18,600 nt of DNA from Desulfobacter sp. (GCA_030145005.1 JAQYWJ010000021.1:1-18600), one strand, 5' to 3'; shown: positions 1-7,722, counted from the stretch's first letter. Program-made: numbers and translations. Notes: generated by a model not told the origin, from the letters alone.

Positions 1-211
1 CGGGTCAAGCGAGTTTTTCTATTTATGTTTTATCTGCTATTGGGTATACTCTTTTAAAAGTGTGCAGGTTGCGGCCACACTCGCCGTGGTGCAAACAACA
101 ACGCACAAAGTTAATACATAGTGTAATATAGCAACCGAATTTTAGACTCTGGAACGGAGTTGCCCAAAAGGAGCCTCTTTTTTTGGGTATAGGACGTGGA
201 GCTACCGGTAA
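1..211 (+). pseudogene. tnpB C-terminal remnant (frameshifted, stops)
   Basis: In frame 1 a TAA at 55-57 is followed by Cys-Ala-Gly-Cys-Gly-His-Thr, an Asn-rich stretch and a TAA at 109-111. This resembles the last zinc knuckle and NAA(x)NI motif of TnpB RNA-guided nucleases. In frame 2, from 131 on, a short degenerate tail is interrupted by TAG at 143-145 and ends at TAA 209-211. The RuvC-like catalytic part is not in the window. The many stops and the frame change say it is dead. The match is short and could be coincidental without the right-end signal that follows. Confidence 0.4.
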
Positions 212-325
212 GACGCATAGAGCAAAAGCAATATGTGCACATAGCTGAGAAACGTCAAAAAAGAAGGAGCCGGCTCAAGTAGCCTGATTCCCGAAGCTCT
301 GCCCCTTTAAGGGCGAGTAGTTCAC
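212..325 (+). ncRNA. omegaRNA-like right-end scaffold of a TnpB element (relic)
   Basis: In TnpB elements the transcript of the 3' end of tnpB and the right end forms the guide scaffold (omegaRNA), with the guide taken from the DNA just past the end. Here the terminal hairpin CTCtGCCC-ctttaa-GGGCGAG (about 297-317) precedes AGTAGTTCAC ending at 325, the typical layout. The residual guide would be the roughly 20 nt starting at 326. With no intact tnpB in the window, activity would require a TnpB supplied in trans. Assignment by visual recognition only. Confidence 0.4.
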
Positions 326-338
326 AAACTTTGATAGC

Positions 339-445
339 TTAGAAATGAGTCCGAAATAACTTAACCGGGGAGCGCGGGCGTCCCGCCCGCATCTTTACTG
401 CGGGCGGGACGCCCGTGCTCCCGGATATAGCAAAATGGGCAAGTT
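339..445. repeat. Palindromic dispersed repeat, copy A
   Basis: A hairpin of about 25 bp (365-390 with 400-424, 9-nt loop ATCTTTACT) has arms rich in GCGGGCG/CGCCCGC and contains one bulge and one G-T wobble. The flanks are conserved with the second copy at 18322-18440: on the left GAAATGAGTCCGAAATAACT then TAACC, on the right ATAGCAAAATGGGCAAGT. Because the homology runs past the palindrome on both sides, the unit is an element of about 107 nt, REP/MITE-like. It lies downstream of the minus-strand ThiS-like gene and could also act as its transcription end, although the U-tract is poor. Confidence 0.8.
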
Positions 446-480
446 ATTTAAAACCCGTTCCTTAAAAACCGGTATAATTA

Positions 481-711
481 TCATCCCCCTGCAACCAGCG
501 GAAAAAGCCCGACCTGGTCATTTTCCGCAAGTTTTCGGTCAGGCATAGCTCTCTTGCCATTGATGAAAATCAGGCTGACAGACCCATCAGGGATACCCAG
601 CTTGCGGATCAGGTCGCCCGCAGTTGTACCCTTTTCCACCTCAAGGGGACCCGAGCCCTTTGGGTAGTATCTGACAAGGGCGATGGACAGGTTCAAGTTA
701 ATTTCAATCAT
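481..711 (-). CDS. ThiS/MoaD-like ubiquitin-fold sulfur carrier protein
   Basis: A 76-residue protein with the size and pattern of beta-grasp sulfur carriers: a short N-terminal strand, a VEKGTTAGDLIRKLGIP helix segment, an INGKRA turn, DQVGLFPLVAGG at the end. The C-terminal Gly-Gly is the residue pair that ThiS and MoaD family members have adenylated and thiocarboxylated by an E1-like enzyme. It may serve thiamine, molybdopterin/tungstopterin or another sulfur transfer; the sequence does not decide which. No ThiF/MoeB-type activating enzyme, ThiG or MoaE lies nearby. The ATG at 711 overlaps the end of the upstream channel gene by 8 nt (ATGATTGA), which suggests translational coupling with mscS. 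Family assignment is fairly secure; pathway is unknown. Confidence 0.8.
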   Translation of the reverse strand: MIEINLNLSIALVRYYPKGSGPLEVEKGTTAGDLIRKLGIPDGSVSLIFINGKRAMPDRKLAENDQVGLFPLVAGG

Positions 712-3301
712 CAGTCTTTTTCTCCTGCTCTAGGTGTTGCGGTTTCGGTGTTTTGGCAGAGAAAAACCGGTCAGCCCCCTTAATGGACCGGATATGAATA
801 TCCCGTTGGGGAAAGCTGATCTCTATGTTATTTTCCCGGAACTTTTTATCGATCTTGAATCTGACATCCGTATCCACCTCCAGCATATGATCCACATCGG
901 TCCAGAGCCGAAGTACAAAAATCAGTGCACTGTCGCCAAAATCCGTAAAAAGCACATCTGGCCTCGGGTAACGAAGGACATTAGGCACATCCCCGGCAAT
1001 CTGCAGTAAAATTGTTCTCACCAGTTCCACATCAGATCCATATGCCACACCTACGCTGATTTTGCGGCGGATCCGTTTATCCTTGAAACTCCAGTTGGTC
1101 ACCTGATTGCTGATGAGATCGGCATTGGGAATAATCAGGGAGGCATTATCATAGGTCTGCACCACTGTGGACCGGACATTTATTTTTCTTACCCTGGCCC
1201 AAATGCCGTTGACCTCCACATCATCCCCTACCTGGATGGGCCGCTCAAACAGCAGGATAATGCCGGATATAAAATTGTTGACGATGTTCTGCAGGCCAAA
1301 TCCGATACCAATGCCCAGGGCACCAAAGGCGACGGCCAGGGAAGCCGTGTTCAGCCCAAAGACATGCAGGGCTATGAGAAGAGCTATGGCCCAGATAATA
1401 TAAGCAGAGATGGTTGTAATGGACTCCTGCAGGCCCTGGGCCATGCCTGAACGGCTTAAGAATTTTTTCTGGAACAGCCATTTCCATATCCGTACCAGAG
1501 CATAGGTGAAAATAAGTACAAGTCCGGCACAAATCGCCCCTAAAAAGCTGAATTGCATGTTGCCGATGCTCAAAGGGAGGGCCAGGACCTGGTACAGATG
1601 ACCCAGCACGGTATCGGGATCCCCCCAGATCAGCAGCAGAAGAATTGAAAGGGTAACCATCCAACAGAACTGACCTGCCCGGATGAGCAGCCAGTGGAAA
1701 GGATAATCATCATAAACAAACGCTTCCTTTCTGGTATGGCTTTGCTCCCTGTAATAGAGATCCCATTCCTGGAGCAGGTGAAAAAAAATCGCCCACCAGA
1801 AAAAAATGACAAGACTCTGAATCCAGGAAAGGAACCAGTGGGAGGCAAGCATTTCATAACCGGTCATGTCCAGCATGAGTGAAACACCGGAAATCAGAAG
1901 CATCACATATTTGGTGGTCAAAAGCCGGATCAGCTGATTTCTATCCTGATGATTTTCCCCCGGGGACTGAAGCGTATTGAAATTGACATTCCGCCAGGTT
2001 TTCAGAGTCCAGACAAGCATAATAAATGCCCCTGTCATGCGCAGCAGGATCAGCAGACCCGAGCTTTGCCCCAAAACGGTGTGCACCAGCCCAATGACAA
2101 GAATAAAAACAGCAGCAAAACGGGTGAAACGGATCAGATTCCGGACATTGGCTTCCCCGCCCACGGCATCAGTAAAAACTGTTTTCAAAGCCCGGCAGAT
2201 CCACTTGGCCGCAAGCAGAACAATTATCACCAGGGTAGCCTCCCAAAAGATTCTGGAGACCAGAACCATTCGTTCCAGACGGCTGTATAGAAAAATGGTC
2301 AGGGCAGTGCCGGCCGGGATAATAGACATGATCAACAGATCAGAGGCCATCTGATGCCAGACGCCAAGCTTTTGCACAACAGGCAGATTCGTTAAACCTG
2401 AAGCCTCTTTTCTGAGCCGCCCCAGAATCGCAAACACAACGGCCAGGACAAAGAAAAATGAGACTGCCAGAAGTTCCGCATTCTGCCACATTTTTTGAAT
2501 TCCCGACACCCAGAACTGAGGATCAAAAACCAGGCTGATACGTTCAATCAGGGTATTGAACTCCTGCCGAAGAGAATTGAGGGCACCAAACCGCCCTTCC
2601 TTTTTTGTACGCTCAAACAACCCTTTTACTTTTTTCTGTTCAATGGTTTTTTCAAATTGTGCATCCAGGTTTGTATACGTTTCCTTTATTTCCTTCAATT
2701 TGTCCAGACTGCCCTTGTATATCTGATCCAGCCGGGACAACAGATCCTCTTTTTCCTTGAGCACCCGGGCCAGACGGGTTGCCATCTTTTCAATGGCCAG
2801 AGCCTCTCTACCGGAAGAGGTGTTCTCTTTAACTCCGGCAAATTCTGCCAGTTGTTTGTCAACAAGCAACTTCTGATTTTCCAGGTGCTCAAGTTCCTGT
2901 TTCAGGGCCTCTTCTCTTGGAATCAGCTCTTGAAACATGTTCTGGGCATCAACCATGGCGGTTTTCAGTTCAGCCCTGCTTTTCTGAAGCTGGGCAATAT
3001 CAACATCCTCGGACAGCAACAAATTCCAGAAAGAGGAGAATTGAACCCGGTACCCGTTATATGCTGCTTTCAGGTACATCTGGTCGTGCTCTTCGCTTGC
3101 TATACGTTTTTTATATTTTTCAAGATCACTGAGCTCAGTATTCAAAGATTTCTCAAGAATCGTGCCCAGTTCATCAATCAACTGGGATGTAGAGTCCTGC
3201 TCTGGTTCGGCAAAAGCAGAATTAAATCCACTGAAAACAGTAAATCCGGCAAACAGGATCACAAAAAATTTGGAAATAAATTGAACGCCCAGTTTTTTCA
3301 T
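704..3301 (-). CDS. Large MscS/MscK-type mechanosensitive channel
   Basis: An inner-membrane osmotic-release channel of the large MscS class. I place the start at the ATG at 3301, giving 865 residues with a good signal peptide (MKKLGVQFISKFF..., cleavage likely after SAFA, residue 31). A GTG at 3316 would add five residues and overlap corA; an AGGGTGG sits 11 nt before the ATG. Residues about 35-255 are a Lys/Glu-rich coiled-coil periplasmic region. Around ten hydrophobic segments follow between about 275 and 650. The conserved MscS pore helix is AFGALGIGIGFGLQNIVNNF (about 658-677), followed by the beta domain (RPIQVGDDVEV, IPNADLISNQVTNWS) and a C-terminal alpha/beta domain. It starts 5 nt after the corA stop and overlaps the ThiS-like gene, so the three are probably cotranscribed. 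Architecture is like MscK/KefA, but shorter than E. coli MscK. Confidence 0.92.
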   Translation of the reverse strand: MKKLGVQFISKFFVILFAGFTVFSGFNSAFAEPEQDSTSQLIDELGTILEKSLNTELSDLEKYKKRIASEEHDQMYLKAAYNGYRVQFSSFWNLLLSEDVDIAQLQKSRAELKTAMVDAQNMFQELIPREEALKQELEHLENQKLLVDKQLAEFAGVKENTSSGREALAIEKMATRLARVLKEKEDLLSRLDQIYKGSLDKLKEIKETYTNLDAQFEKTIEQKKVKGLFERTKKEGRFGALNSLRQEFNTLIERISLVFDPQFWVSGIQKMWQNAELLAVSFFFVLAVVFAILGRLRKEASGLTNLPVVQKLGVWHQMASDLLIMSIIPAGTALTIFLYSRLERMVLVSRIFWEATLVIIVLLAAKWICRALKTVFTDAVGGEANVRNLIRFTRFAAVFILVIGLVHTVLGQSSGLLILLRMTGAFIMLVWTLKTWRNVNFNTLQSPGENHQDRNQLIRLLTTKYVMLLISGVSLMLDMTGYEMLASHWFLSWIQSLVIFFWWAIFFHLLQEWDLYYREQSHTRKEAFVYDDYPFHWLLIRAGQFCWMVTLSILLLLIWGDPDTVLGHLYQVLALPLSIGNMQFSFLGAICAGLVLIFTYALVRIWKWLFQKKFLSRSGMAQGLQESITTISAYIIWAIALLIALHVFGLNTASLAVAFGALGIGIGFGLQNIVNNFISGIILLFERPIQVGDDVEVNGIWARVRKINVRSTVVQTYDNASLIIPNADLISNQVTNWSFKDKRIRRKISVGVAYGSDVELVRTILLQIAGDVPNVLRYPRPDVLFTDFGDSALIFVLRLWTDVDHMLEVDTDVRFKIDKKFRENNIEISFPQRDIHIRSIKGADRFFSAKTPKPQHLEQEKKTDD

Positions 3302-3306
3302 AACTT

Positions 3307-4371
3307 TTAAAACCACCCTTTCTTTTTAAACAATACAACCATTGCACCGCCAATCACCGCCATGCCCCCCAGTAAAGCGAAATATCCCCACTGCCACTCA
3401 AGTTCAGGCATAAATTTAAAGTTCATACCGTAAATTCCGGCAAGAAAACTTAAAGGGATAAAAATAGTGGAGATAATTGTCAGGATGGCCATGACCTCAT
3501 TCATACGATTGCCCTGGGCTGACATATAAAAATCAAGCATGCTGGACAAAAGATCTTGAAGCGAAGTAACCGCATCCAGAATATGATTAACATGATCCAG
3601 AATATCCGTATAAAAGCGGATGACGGCATCCGGAACAAACGGGGATTCGGATTTTATCAAACTAAGAATTGCCCCGCGCACCGGCCGGAGCTGCTTATTG
3701 AAAAATATCACCTCACGTTTCAGCCGATGTATCTGCTCAAGGTGACCGGGATTTAAATCTTCAAGCATGTCACGTTCAACAGATTCCACGGCCGAAGCAA
3801 TCTGCCCAATCACATCAAGAGAGTGATCAACTACAGCATCGATCAGGGCATACGCCAGGTAACCGGGACCGGCCGTACGTATCTTTCCCCTTCCGGCCTG
3901 CACTCTTTTCTCCACTGCTTTAAGGCAGGGGGAAGGTTTGTCCTGGACAAAAATCACCAGGTTCTCCATGACGGCCATACTGACCTGGGTTTCTGATATC
4001 TCATGATTCTTGGGATCAAAGGCCAGTTGTTTCAGTGTGATATAATAATAGGTGTCAAAATCTTCAAATTTGGGAGGATGTGCCGGGTTAACCATATCCT
4101 CCAGGGTCAGGGTATGGATATTAAACAACTCACCCATCCTTGAAAAGGCAAAATGATCATGTATGCCGGTCACCTGAATCCATGCGGTTTTATTTTTCTG
4201 AATCAAAGGCAGGGCTGCGTCAATGTCCGGGGGGTGGTATGTTTCGAGTGAATCTTTAGAATAGATTAAAACACGGATATCAGACGCTGTGCCCAACGCG
4301 GTCCGGACATCAATCTGCAGGCCCGGCGAAGATCCGGCTTTTTTTTCTGACTTTCTGAAAAATCTGGGCAT
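3307..4371 (-). CDS. corA: CorA-family magnesium/cobalt transporter
   Basis: A CorA-type divalent cation channel of the inner membrane, a homopentamer in known members. The signature YGMN (GMN at residues 315-317) closes the first of two C-terminal membrane helices (about 294-314 and 329-348). The long acidic/helical N-terminal cytoplasmic domain (for example LEDMVNPAHPPKFEDFD) is typical, and the protein ends in a basic tail KKKGWF. I choose the ATG at 4371 (354 residues), because GGAAGG lies six bases upstream; a longer TTG start at 4389 has nothing comparable. It is first in the minus-strand cluster with mscS and the ThiS-like gene. Co-occurrence of a Mg channel and an osmotic channel suggests a shared response to ionic stress, which is inference. 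Confidence 0.93.
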   Translation of the reverse strand: MPRFFRKSEKKAGSSPGLQIDVRTALGTASDIRVLIYSKDSLETYHPPDIDAALPLIQKNKTAWIQVTGIHDHFAFSRMGELFNIHTLTLEDMVNPAHPPKFEDFDTYYYITLKQLAFDPKNHEISETQVSMAVMENLVIFVQDKPSPCLKAVEKRVQAGRGKIRTAGPGYLAYALIDAVVDHSLDVIGQIASAVESVERDMLEDLNPGHLEQIHRLKREVIFFNKQLRPVRGAILSLIKSESPFVPDAVIRFYTDILDHVNHILDAVTSLQDLLSSMLDFYMSAQGNRMNEVMAILTIISTIFIPLSFLAGIYGMNFKFMPELEWQWGYFALLGGMAVIGGAMVVLFKKKGWF

Positions 4372-4483
4372 GGCAAACCTTCCATTCAATTCACAACAGC
4401 AGATATCAATTTAAAGACATTTTATTATTATGGTCATAGGATTACGGATATTTAGAATACTTTAAGACAGGGAAAACGATTTT

Positions 4484-4489
4484 TGTCAA
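4484..4489 (-). promoter_or_regulatory. Candidate -35 element for the corA-mscS-thiS-like cluster
   Basis: On the minus strand a perfect TTGACA lies at 4489-4484, about 113 nt before the corA start. The -10 is weak: TAAAGT after a 19-nt spacer is the best fit. The region is AT-rich, so chance matches are likely. Confidence 0.3.
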
Positions 4490-4536
4490 GGAGCCCGGGG
4501 GAAAATCAGGGCAATCGCATAAATTTTTTGTGAACC

Positions 4537-4566
4537 CTGAAACGGGAAATTGGATTAAAGTATAAT
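4537..4566 (+). promoter_or_regulatory. Candidate sigma-70 promoter, distal, for the PEP-binding gene
   Basis: A perfect -10 TATAAT at 4561-4566 is preceded at 18 nt by CTGAAA (4 of 6 to the -35 consensus). The -10 overlaps the right arm of the inverted repeat GGATTA-aagta-TAATCC, which could be an operator. It would give a leader of roughly 360 nt. Confidence 0.3.
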
Positions 4567-4745
4567 CCTTCCTTTCAAACGCAAAAAGCACACCTTTATA
4601 TATTGTGGAGGACCTAAAACCCTAAATTTAAGCAATTATAAACACATTGAGGGGTCGGTTTTTCCTCAAAAACATGCAAAAATCAGCTTTATATTTACTT
4701 TCCCCAAAACCGCTTTTGCTTTCTAAAATCGTTATTCAGCAGGGC

Positions 4746-4774
4746 TTGAGACCGGTTTCGCTTATCCGTAAAAT
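4746..4774 (+). promoter_or_regulatory. Candidate sigma-70 promoter, proximal, for the PEP-binding gene
   Basis: TTGAGA (4746-4751), a 17-nt spacer and TAAAAT (4769-4774) match five of six positions in each hexamer with ideal spacing. Transcription would begin near 4781, leaving a leader of about 150 nt. This is the best promoter in the divergent region, but the AT-rich background weakens it. Confidence 0.4.
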
Positions 4775-4930
4775 TTTTTAACCACTATGTTTTTATACGC
4801 ATTTTCATATTGTTTTTGTCGCGTTGTTTTCTTTTCAATATTCAAATAAAAATATTAAACATAAACCAAACGCAAAACATCGCATTTTTATCATGGTTAA
4901 AAATTTTAAATGGACCGAAACGAATAAAAA

Positions 4931-7531
4931 ATGGATAAAATTACCAAAAAAATAAAAACCCGGCTTGAAAACTCACAGACCTCCGGTTTTCAGGTCAGGA
5001 ATATCCTCTTTGTTTCCGGCCCTTACCATTTGTCGGGACTGAAAGCGGATATCTACCCGTCCCCCTGGGAAATCACCCACGCGGTTTCCATGGAAGAGGC
5101 TGCCGCACTGCTCCGCAAGGCGACTTTTGACCTCGTTTTCATTGAAATTGAAGCCCTGGATGACAGAACAGGAATAACGGTACAGCATCTCAAGTCCCTT
5201 TGTCCCGGCGTGCAGGTAATCTTACTGGTGCAGCCGGGCTGTTGCAAAACCCGGCCTTTGGAACGGGATGCGGATCACATTTTTATCTGGTCCAGGACGC
5301 CTGAAATGTTCCATGCCATGGTCCGCTTTATTGAGGACCAACTCTGCAAGGACACCACCCGCCGTGCAGTTCTCCTGGTGGAAGACATTCTTGAATACGC
5401 CTCGTTTTTTCTTCCTGCAGTATATAAAGGAATAGATGCAGCCTTCCCCGGTGCCAGGCCGCCCAAGCTTGTCCTGGCCGGGTCCTATGAAACAGCCATG
5501 GATCGGTTCCGTGAATTGGGAAAACGCCTTGACTGTGTCCTTTCCGATACCCGGCTCCCTTGTCAGGGAAAAGAGGCGCCCGAGGCCGGCATTGACATTT
5601 TGTCAACCATCCACAGAGAAATGCCCGGCCTTCCCATCATGCTCATGAGTGCGGAAAGTGCAAACAAAACAATGGCCAAAGGCATCCCAGCCCCCTTTCT
5701 GGATAAAAATTCCAACCAGCCGGCCCGGGACCTCCATGAATTTTTCCGCAGCCTGGCAGCGGACCGCCCGACCCAGGGGAAAAAAACCCACCCCAAAGAC
5801 GAGTATCCTGTTCAAACAAGCCCTGCCGGGTTTACCAGAATCGGACGCGGATCCATCGGTGGTAAAGCCAGGGGGCTGGCCTTTCTGGCCCAGACCCTTA
5901 ACCGCCGCCCCGAACTTGGAACGGCTTATCCGGAAATGGCCGTCAACATCCCTGAGACCCTGATCTTCTGCACAGACATTTTTGACGACTTTGTCCGTGA
6001 CAACGGCCTGGCCAAACTTACCGGCCGCCCCTTGGCGGAATTGGTCCAGGCATTCATCGACGCCCCCCTGCCCCGGGAGGTTCTCCGGCATTTGGAAACC
6101 TATCTGGCCGCTACCTGTGCCCCCCTGGCCGTGCGCTCCTCCAGCCTTCTGGAAGATGCCGTCAAGCAGCCCTGCGCCGGGTTGCACAAAACCTATATGA
6201 TCCCCAACAACCATGCCGACCCTGACATCCGGTTATCTCACCTTGCCACCGCAGTCAAACTGGTCTATGCCTCTGCATACTATAAAAAAGCCCAGGCCTT
6301 TGTGCGCAGCACAACAGTTCACCCCTTTAGGGACAGCATGGCCGTTATGATCCAGGAAGTTAACGGCAGCCGGTACAAAGACTTTTTCTACCCAGCCATC
6401 TCGGGTACGGCCCATTCCCTGAATTTTTACCCTGCTGCCAGTGCCAAAGCCGATGAGGGTATCCTGAACCTGGCACTGGGTTTAGGCCACACCCTGGCTC
6501 AGGGGGAGCAGAGTTTCAGGGTTTTCCCCAAACACCCCCAGGCCACGCCCCAATGTTCCGGAACCCGGGATTTTCTGGAAAACACACAAAACAGCTTTTA
6601 TGCCCTTAGAATGGAAGACTACCCTGAGACCCTGCGCTTCGGCATTTGTTCCAACCTGGAACGTCGGGACCTGGCCCAGGCCTTAGAAGAGGCCCCGGTC
6701 AAAGCCCTGACCTCAACCTATATGCCTGCCGAAGACCGGATCCGGGATACCTGGTACTGCAAGGGCCCAAAAATCCTCACCTTTGCCCAGGTTCTGAAAT
6801 ACGGAACGCCGCCCCTTACCGCCCTGGTAAACGATCTTATGACGGCTTTGGCTGATGATGCCGGCGGCCCAATAGAACTGGAGTTTACCGCCGACATGCC
6901 CGAGGAATCAGGCCAACCCTGGAAAATTTCCCTGCTCCAGGTCCGGCCCATGTCCAGTCCACGTGACACCAGTCTGATCACAAAAGAAGATCTCGACGAA
7001 GCCGTCTGCGTTTCCACCTCGGCTCTGGGGAACTGCACCCTGGAAACCATCCGGGACATCGTCTATGTCAACCCGGAGACTTTTGAGGGGGGTAAAACCT
7101 CGGATATGGCACAGCAGATCAGCCGCATCAATGCGGACCTGGCCAAAAACGACCGGCGGTTTCTGTTGGCCGGTCCGGGCCGATGGGGGTCATCGGATCC
7201 CTGGCTGGGTATCCCTGTGGACTGGCAGCAGATCTCCGGTGCCGGTGCCATCGTGGAAATCCGAGACGGCACCATCCATGCCGATGCCTCCAGGGGCTCC
7301 CATTTTTTTAACACCATCACGTCCCAGGGCGTTCCCTATATCACCGTGAATCCGGGGGATGCAGACCGCATCGACCTGGAACACCTAACCGGCTGCCGCA
7401 CTGTCCGGGACGAAGGTTTCATCCGTCACATGCGCCTGAAACGCCCCCTGCTGATTAAAGTCGATGGAAAACATTCCCGCAGTGTCATCATCAACGCCGG
7501 AAAAGCAGACAATCACATACAGGATGAATGA
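4931..7531 (+). CDS. Receiver-domain / PEP-pyruvate-binding (PPDK N-terminal type) protein
   Basis: A protein of 866 residues. Residues about 22-135 look like a degenerate receiver domain. Residues 146-278 form a better one, with acidic VED (150-152), candidate phosphoacceptor Asp206 in LSDTRLP, Ser240 and Lys259. Residues 304-675 match the ATP-grasp half of PEP synthase/pyruvate phosphate dikinase: GRGSIGGKARGLAF (305-318), AVRSSSLLEDA (400-410), CAGLHKTY, and LLQVRPM near 668-674. A conserved C-terminal region follows (GPGRWGSSDPWLGIPV, then RGSHFF). The phosphohistidine swivelling domain (TSHAA-type) and the PEP-binding barrel are absent, so it is not a complete PEP synthase; a signalling or phosphotransfer role is inferred. 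The start has no good ribosome site (A-rich leader). Similar proteins are commonly named PEP/pyruvate-binding domain protein. Confidence 0.82.
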   Translation: MDKITKKIKTRLENSQTSGFQVRNILFVSGPYHLSGLKADIYPSPWEITHAVSMEEAAALLRKATFDLVFIEIEALDDRTGITVQHLKSLCPGVQVILLVQPGCCKTRPLERDADHIFIWSRTPEMFHAMVRFIEDQLCKDTTRRAVLLVEDILEYASFFLPAVYKGIDAAFPGARPPKLVLAGSYETAMDRFRELGKRLDCVLSDTRLPCQGKEAPEAGIDILSTIHREMPGLPIMLMSAESANKTMAKGIPAPFLDKNSNQPARDLHEFFRSLAADRPTQGKKTHPKDEYPVQTSPAGFTRIGRGSIGGKARGLAFLAQTLNRRPELGTAYPEMAVNIPETLIFCTDIFDDFVRDNGLAKLTGRPLAELVQAFIDAPLPREVLRHLETYLAATCAPLAVRSSSLLEDAVKQPCAGLHKTYMIPNNHADPDIRLSHLATAVKLVYASAYYKKAQAFVRSTTVHPFRDSMAVMIQEVNGSRYKDFFYPAISGTAHSLNFYPAASAKADEGILNLALGLGHTLAQGEQSFRVFPKHPQATPQCSGTRDFLENTQNSFYALRMEDYPETLRFGICSNLERRDLAQALEEAPVKALTSTYMPAEDRIRDTWYCKGPKILTFAQVLKYGTPPLTALVNDLMTALADDAGGPIELEFTADMPEESGQPWKISLLQVRPMSSPRDTSLITKEDLDEAVCVSTSALGNCTLETIRDIVYVNPETFEGGKTSDMAQQISRINADLAKNDRRFLLAGPGRWGSSDPWLGIPVDWQQISGAGAIVEIRDGTIHADASRGSHFFNTITSQGVPYITVNPGDADRIDLEHLTGCRTVRDEGFIRHMRLKRPLLIKVDGKHSRSVIINAGKADNHIQDE

Positions 7532-7576
7532 GTTCCCCGGCGCCGATTATTTTGATGGATGCCCCCTAACAATTTT

Positions 7577-7722
7577 TTCACGGCGGCTGCGCCGCGGTGA
7601 ATCGAGGTGCGGACTGCGTCCAGCACCTTGTCCGGCGCTTCGCGCCTGAACAAGGAACTGAATCGGACACCGCACACCGATCAATCAAACTGCGTTTGCT
7701 TGATCGGCGCCCGGCGCCGATC
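7577..7722. repeat. Array of five hairpins upstream of gdhA
   Basis: The 250-nt gap between the PEP-binding gene and gdhA holds consecutive hairpins. H1 is at 7577-7601 (10 of 11 pairs, loop TGC). H2 is at 7605-7628 (AGGTGCGGAC/GTCCaGCACCT, loop TGC). H3 is at 7626-7655 (CCTTGT/ACAAGG around GGCGC-TTC-GCGCC). H4 is at 7679-7705 (11 of 12 pairs, loop TGC). H5 is at 7702-7722, a perfect 10-bp palindrome GATCGGCGCC/GGCGCCGATC with a 1-nt loop. H4 and H5 share GATC, so they exclude each other in part. Three of the five share the same C(TGC)G apex. There is no T-run after H1-H5 of the sort expected of simple terminators. Confidence 0.75.

Larger units (their letters stand above)
1..325 (+). mobile_element. 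Decayed right end of an IS200/IS605-type (TnpB) element
   Basis: No intact ORF exists here, but the stretch reads like the 3' part of an IS200/IS605 or IS1341-type element. A broken zinc-ribbon-like reading (CAGCGHTRRGANNNAQS) at 61-111 resembles the C-terminal CxxCGH...NAA motif of TnpB. It is followed in a shifted frame by a degenerate tail ending at the TAA at 209-211. The end, at 281-325, has the form of these elements' right end: a short CTCtGCCC/GGGCGAG hairpin followed by AGTAGTTCAC. Family assignment is by recognition only; the left end would lie before position 1. Confidence 0.55.
4372..4930. other. AT-rich divergent intergenic region
   Basis: About 560 bases between the divergent corA and PEP-binding genes contain no credible ORF and are much more AT-rich than either neighbour. 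They hold candidate promoters in both directions (listed separately), an inverted repeat GGATTA-aagta-TAATCC at 4552-4568, and a small stem TTGAGG/CCTCAA around 4649-4671. A GGAGG near 4607-4611 is not followed by an open frame. No known riboswitch or Mg-sensing leader was recognised. Confidence 0.6.

Noticed and set aside
2495..3310. Plus-strand frame of 271 codons opposite the mscS-type gene
   Set aside because: Antisense of the coiled-coil and signal-peptide region; its Phe/Leu/Gln-rich content is what reversed Lys/Glu codons give, and it has no ribosome site.
4600..4640. Small gene after the GGAGG near 4607
   Set aside because: No start codon at suitable distance; TAA stops follow at once.
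7577..7722. CRISPR array or tRNA-like cloverleaf in the hairpin array
   Set aside because: Hairpins are not a constant repeat with spacers, and no anticodon arm, T-loop or CCA pattern can be drawn.
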